A DNA stretch of 7,184 nt from Gammaproteobacteria bacterium (GTDB taxonomy: Bacteria; Pseudomonadota; Gammaproteobacteria; UBA9214). The notes beneath the pieces are model-generated. The model had not been told where the DNA came from, made no database searches, and saw only the letters and a list, made by a program, of their open reading frames with translations. The stretch is from assembly GCA_003454335.1 (NCBI GenBank), contig DMKK01000174.1, positions 376 through 7,559 of the forward strand, written 5' to 3'. A program made the position numbers and the translations under genes. Below are positions 4,904 to 7,184 of the stretch, piece by piece; the first letter of the stretch is position 1, and each line of letters opens with the position of its first letter.

Positions 4904-7184
4904 TGGGAGAATCAAGCGCAGGCCAGTCTGTTACGCAATCTTCATCTGAAACAGATCTGAAGCAACGTCTGGCCGACCTGCCGCCCGACAAACTTGCGGC
5001 ATTGCACAAAAGACTGCTGCAGAAACGCCAACCCTATCAACCAATCCGCAGGCTTCCGGACGCAGCTTACTATCCCCTGTCATTCCATCAGCAGCGTCTC
5101 TGGTTCATCGAGCAGCTTCAGCCGGAAACTCCACTGTACAATGTCAGTCGTGCCATGCACCTGAAAGGCCAGTTGCAGTACGTAGCACTCAAATCTGCGC
5201 TGCAGGCACTGCTCAATAGACACGAAGCGCTAAGGACGACGTTTCATGTGCTGAATGGTGAGCCCATGCAGCGAATAAATGCCGCTTCGGAGCTTGTACT
5301 ACCAGTTGTTGATCTTCAGGTGGACGGTGTGGACACAGAGGCCTCGCTGCCCCTGCACTTGAGCAAGGAAGGACAACGCATCTTCGACCTGTCGGCAGAT
5401 TTACTGTTCAGGGCGACCCTGTTCCGGCTCGCCGATGACCAGCACGTATTGCAGCTGACTATTCACCACCTCGCCTGCGACGGCTGGTCCCTCGGATTAC
5501 TGTTCAATGAATTGGCAATTCTGTACCGCGACTTCTATTCAGAGCCGGGTTGTGAACTGCCGCCCGCCGTCATTCGCTATGTGGACTTCGCCCGCTGGCA
5601 ACGGGAACTCCAACAACAGCGGCTGTTCGCTGAACGCATTCAGTGGTGGAAGCGCCATCTGGCCAATGCGCCGGCGGTACTGGAACTTGCGACAGACAAG
5701 CCAAGACCGCTCATCAATTCAGGATCGGGCGCTTTTATGCAGCTCGATATTCCCGCGCAACTGCGCGAGCAACTGGAAGTCCTGGTTCGTGAAGAAAATG
5801 TCACGCTTTATATGATACTGCTAGCCGGGTTCTTCATCCTGCTGCACCGCTATACCGGGATGGAGAAGTTTCTCGTAGGTACTACGAGCGCCGGCCGGCA
5901 CCGCCCCGAGACCCACAGCATAGTCGGGTTCTTTGTCGATACGATGGTCGTAAAAGCTGATCTCTCCGGTGCCCCTACTGTGCGCGAAGTGCTGCAACGT
6001 GTGCGGCAAACGGTCATCAATGCCGTTGAACACAGCGATGTGCCATTTGATCGAATAGTGGAGTCGCTGGATCTGCCCAGGGACCTGAGCAGACACGGAC
6101 TGTTCCAGGTTCTCTTCAACGCGCCTCCACAATACGATCTGGATTTTAACGATCTTGAGGCAACGCCAGTGAAGGTCGATGCACAGATCTCGCGATTCGA
6201 TCTGGAGATGACCTTTGCCGAGGGAGCCAACAAAACGACAGGCATCACCTGGAATACTGACCTTTTTAATGCGGCAACGATCCAGCGGATGCTGGGGCAT
6301 TACGCTGCTCTGCTGAGGGCAATCGCCACATCTCCGGAGCAACCGGTTTGTCAGATGCCGATGCTAACCGAGCCCGAACGCCTGCAACTATTGGTTCAGT
6401 GGAACGATACGGCCGATGGATTCTCCGGTGCCCGGTGCATCCACGATTTGTTCGAACAACAGGTGGAGCGGACACCTGCAGCAGATGCCGTGGTTTTTGG
6501 CAATGAGAAGCTGACATATCGGGAACTGAACCAACGCGCCAATCAGCTTGCACATTATCTGGTGGCTCGCGGCGTCGGCCCCGAAAGCCTGGTCGGCCTG
6601 TGCCTGGAACGTTCGCCGGAGCTGATTGTCAGCATCCTCGGGATACTGAAGGCAGGTGCTGCATATGTGCCGCTGGATCCCGGATATCCCCAAAAACGCC
6701 TGGATACGATAATGGAGGACACCGGCATCCACCTCATGCTAACCCAGGCAGACCTGGTGATGCGCTTTACTGGAGTAGCAACCATCCTCCCGGGCGACAC
6801 TGCAGCTTATCCACTGGATAATCCCGGCCTGCAGGGTAGTCCCGGCCAGCTGGCCTACATAATATTTACCTCCGGCAGTACCGGGCGACCCAAGGGGGGG
6901 ATGATCGAGCAGTATGCCCTGGTGAATTTCATCCTCGCGGCCCAGCGGGTAGTGCAACTGGACCACCGCGCGCGTCTCCTGTCGGTTACCACGATCAGCT
7001 TCGATATCTTTGCGCTGGAACTGTTTCTGCCCCTGCTGTGTGGCGCCAGCATGATTCTGGCCAGTCGGGAAACCGCGATGGACGGGCACGCCCTGGCCAG
7101 GCTGTTGACCCGTTCCCGCACCACTCATTTACAGGCCACCCCCACAACCTGGCAGATGCTTGTGGACGTGGACTGGCAGCCACC
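4903..7184 (+). CDS. Nonribosomal peptide synthetase, condensation-adenylation module, 3' end beyond the window
   Basis: The frame is open for 760 codons to the window edge. The start ATG (4903) overlaps the preceding stop (TGATG), with GGGA at 4891-4894 as a weak ribosome-binding site. Residues 19-39 form the N-terminal helix shared with the ThDP enzyme. The condensation domain spans about 57-480: LSFHQQRLWFIEQL (59-72), RHEALRTTF, the active site HHLACDG (188-194), YVDFARWQ, GFFVDT (342-347), EHSDVPF and RDLSRHGLFQ (393-402). Its form suits an LCL-type domain accepting an upstream donor. The adenylation domain starts near 510: LTYRELNQRANQLA, LKAGAAYVPLD, TSGSTGRPKGGM (656-667) and FDIFALELF (700-708). 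Specificity positions visible so far read D701, I702, L705 and Q744, a pattern I associate with glycine codes; the rest lies outside. The P-loop has GGMIEQ instead of the usual GVMxxH. A carrier domain and further modules should follow. The donor is probably the carrier domain of the ligase. Confidence 0.93.
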   Translation, partial: MGESSAGQSVTQSSSETDLKQRLADLPPDKLAALHKRLLQKRQPYQPIRRLPDAAYYPLSFHQQRLWFIEQLQPETPLYNVSRAMHLKGQLQYVALKSALQALLNRHEALRTTFHVLNGEPMQRINAASELVLPVVDLQVDGVDTEASLPLHLSKEGQRIFDLSADLLFRATLFRLADDQHVLQLTIHHLACDGWSLGLLFNELAILYRDFYSEPGCELPPAVIRYVDFARWQRELQQQRLFAERIQWWKRHLANAPAVLELATDKPRPLINSGSGAFMQLDIPAQLREQLEVLVREENVTLYMILLAGFFILLHRYTGMEKFLVGTTSAGRHRPETHSIVGFFVDTMVVKADLSGAPTVREVLQRVRQTVINAVEHSDVPFDRIVESLDLPRDLSRHGLFQVLFNAPPQYDLDFNDLEATPVKVDAQISRFDLEMTFAEGANKTTGITWNTDLFNAATIQRMLGHYAALLRAIATSPEQPVCQMPMLTEPERLQLLVQWNDTADGFSGARCIHDLFEQQVERTPAADAVVFGNEKLTYRELNQRANQLAHYLVARGVGPESLVGLCLERSPELIVSILGILKAGAAYVPLDPGYPQKRLDTIMEDTGIHLMLTQADLVMRFTGVATILPGDTAAYPLDNPGLQGSPGQLAYIIFTSGSTGRPKGGMIEQYALVNFILAAQRVVQLDHRARLLSVTTISFDIFALELFLPLLCGASMILASRETAMDGHALARLLTRSRTTHLQATPTTWQMLVDVDWQP
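4957..5019 (+). other. N-terminal linker/docking-like helix of the NRPS
   Basis: Residues 19-39 (LKQRLADLPPDKLAALHKRL, then L) precede the condensation domain. The pattern RLAxLxPxK aligns without gaps with residues 13-32 of the ThDP enzyme encoded just upstream. Such segments are common before condensation domains; the unusual point is the copy on a non-NRPS enzyme. Confidence 0.5.

Noticed and set aside
5507..5815. 102-codon + strand frame inside the NRPS
   Set aside because: It is an alternative frame of the condensation domain; the true frame continues without a stop across it.
5821..6342. 173-codon open frame on the minus strand inside the NRPS gene
   Set aside because: It is opposite a continuous condensation-domain frame with intact motifs and has no recognisable motifs of its own.
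6894..6900. Frameshift at the seven-G run in the adenylation domain
   Set aside because: Adenylation-domain motifs continue in the same frame before and after the run, so the length is correct; only a substitution error remains possible.
1..7184. CRISPR arrays, tRNA or rRNA genes and insertion-sequence ends
   Set aside because: No regularly spaced repeats, cloverleaf-type sequences, transposase fragments or paired terminal repeats were seen on either strand.

Overview
The window shows the start of a nonribosomal peptide synthetase (NRPS) gene cluster on the + strand, next to an unrelated membrane-protein gene on the - strand. ATGA and TGATG gene junctions, Shine-Dalgarno sequences and dense packing indicate a bacterium. 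The protein families and base composition fit a proteobacterium, perhaps a gammaproteobacterium, but nothing here fixes the taxon. The left part (about 1-1090) is visibly AT-richer than the NRPS part, so the cluster edge probably lies between about 730 and 1090.

Layout. Positions 1-171 hold no gene, only an inverted repeat and a short direct repeat. A YdjM/DUF457-type membrane protein reads leftward (172-666). A noncoding stretch of about 430 bases follows, with weak inverted repeats and one possible 21-codon ORF. The + strand series then begins: a 48-codon ORF encoding a signal-peptide-like protein (1092-1238); an adenylate-forming ligase fused to a carrier domain (1235-3109); a ThDP enzyme of the oxalyl-CoA decarboxylase/2-hydroxyacyl-CoA lyase family (3134-4903); and an NRPS opening with condensation and adenylation domains (4903 to beyond 7184). 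These four genes overlap by a few bases or are separated by 24 bases, so they almost certainly form one transcription unit.

How the genes may work together. The ligase resembles oxalate-CoA ligases (yeast Pcs60, plant AAE3) but carries its own phosphopantetheine carrier domain, so it should load its acid onto itself. The next gene resembles the enzyme that acts on oxalyl-CoA. The NRPS starts with a condensation domain that needs an upstream donor. The simplest reading is a loading station (acid on carrier, modified by a ThDP enzyme) feeding the first condensation, onto a residue that may be glycine.

Two points make this more than routine. The ThDP enzyme has Gln where the family has its cofactor-activating Glu, along with other active-site changes. 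It also carries an N-terminal helical segment that matches the N-terminus of the neighbouring NRPS, as if adapted to the assembly line. Substrate, reaction and product are inference; the gene order, motifs and substitutions are read directly from the sequence.
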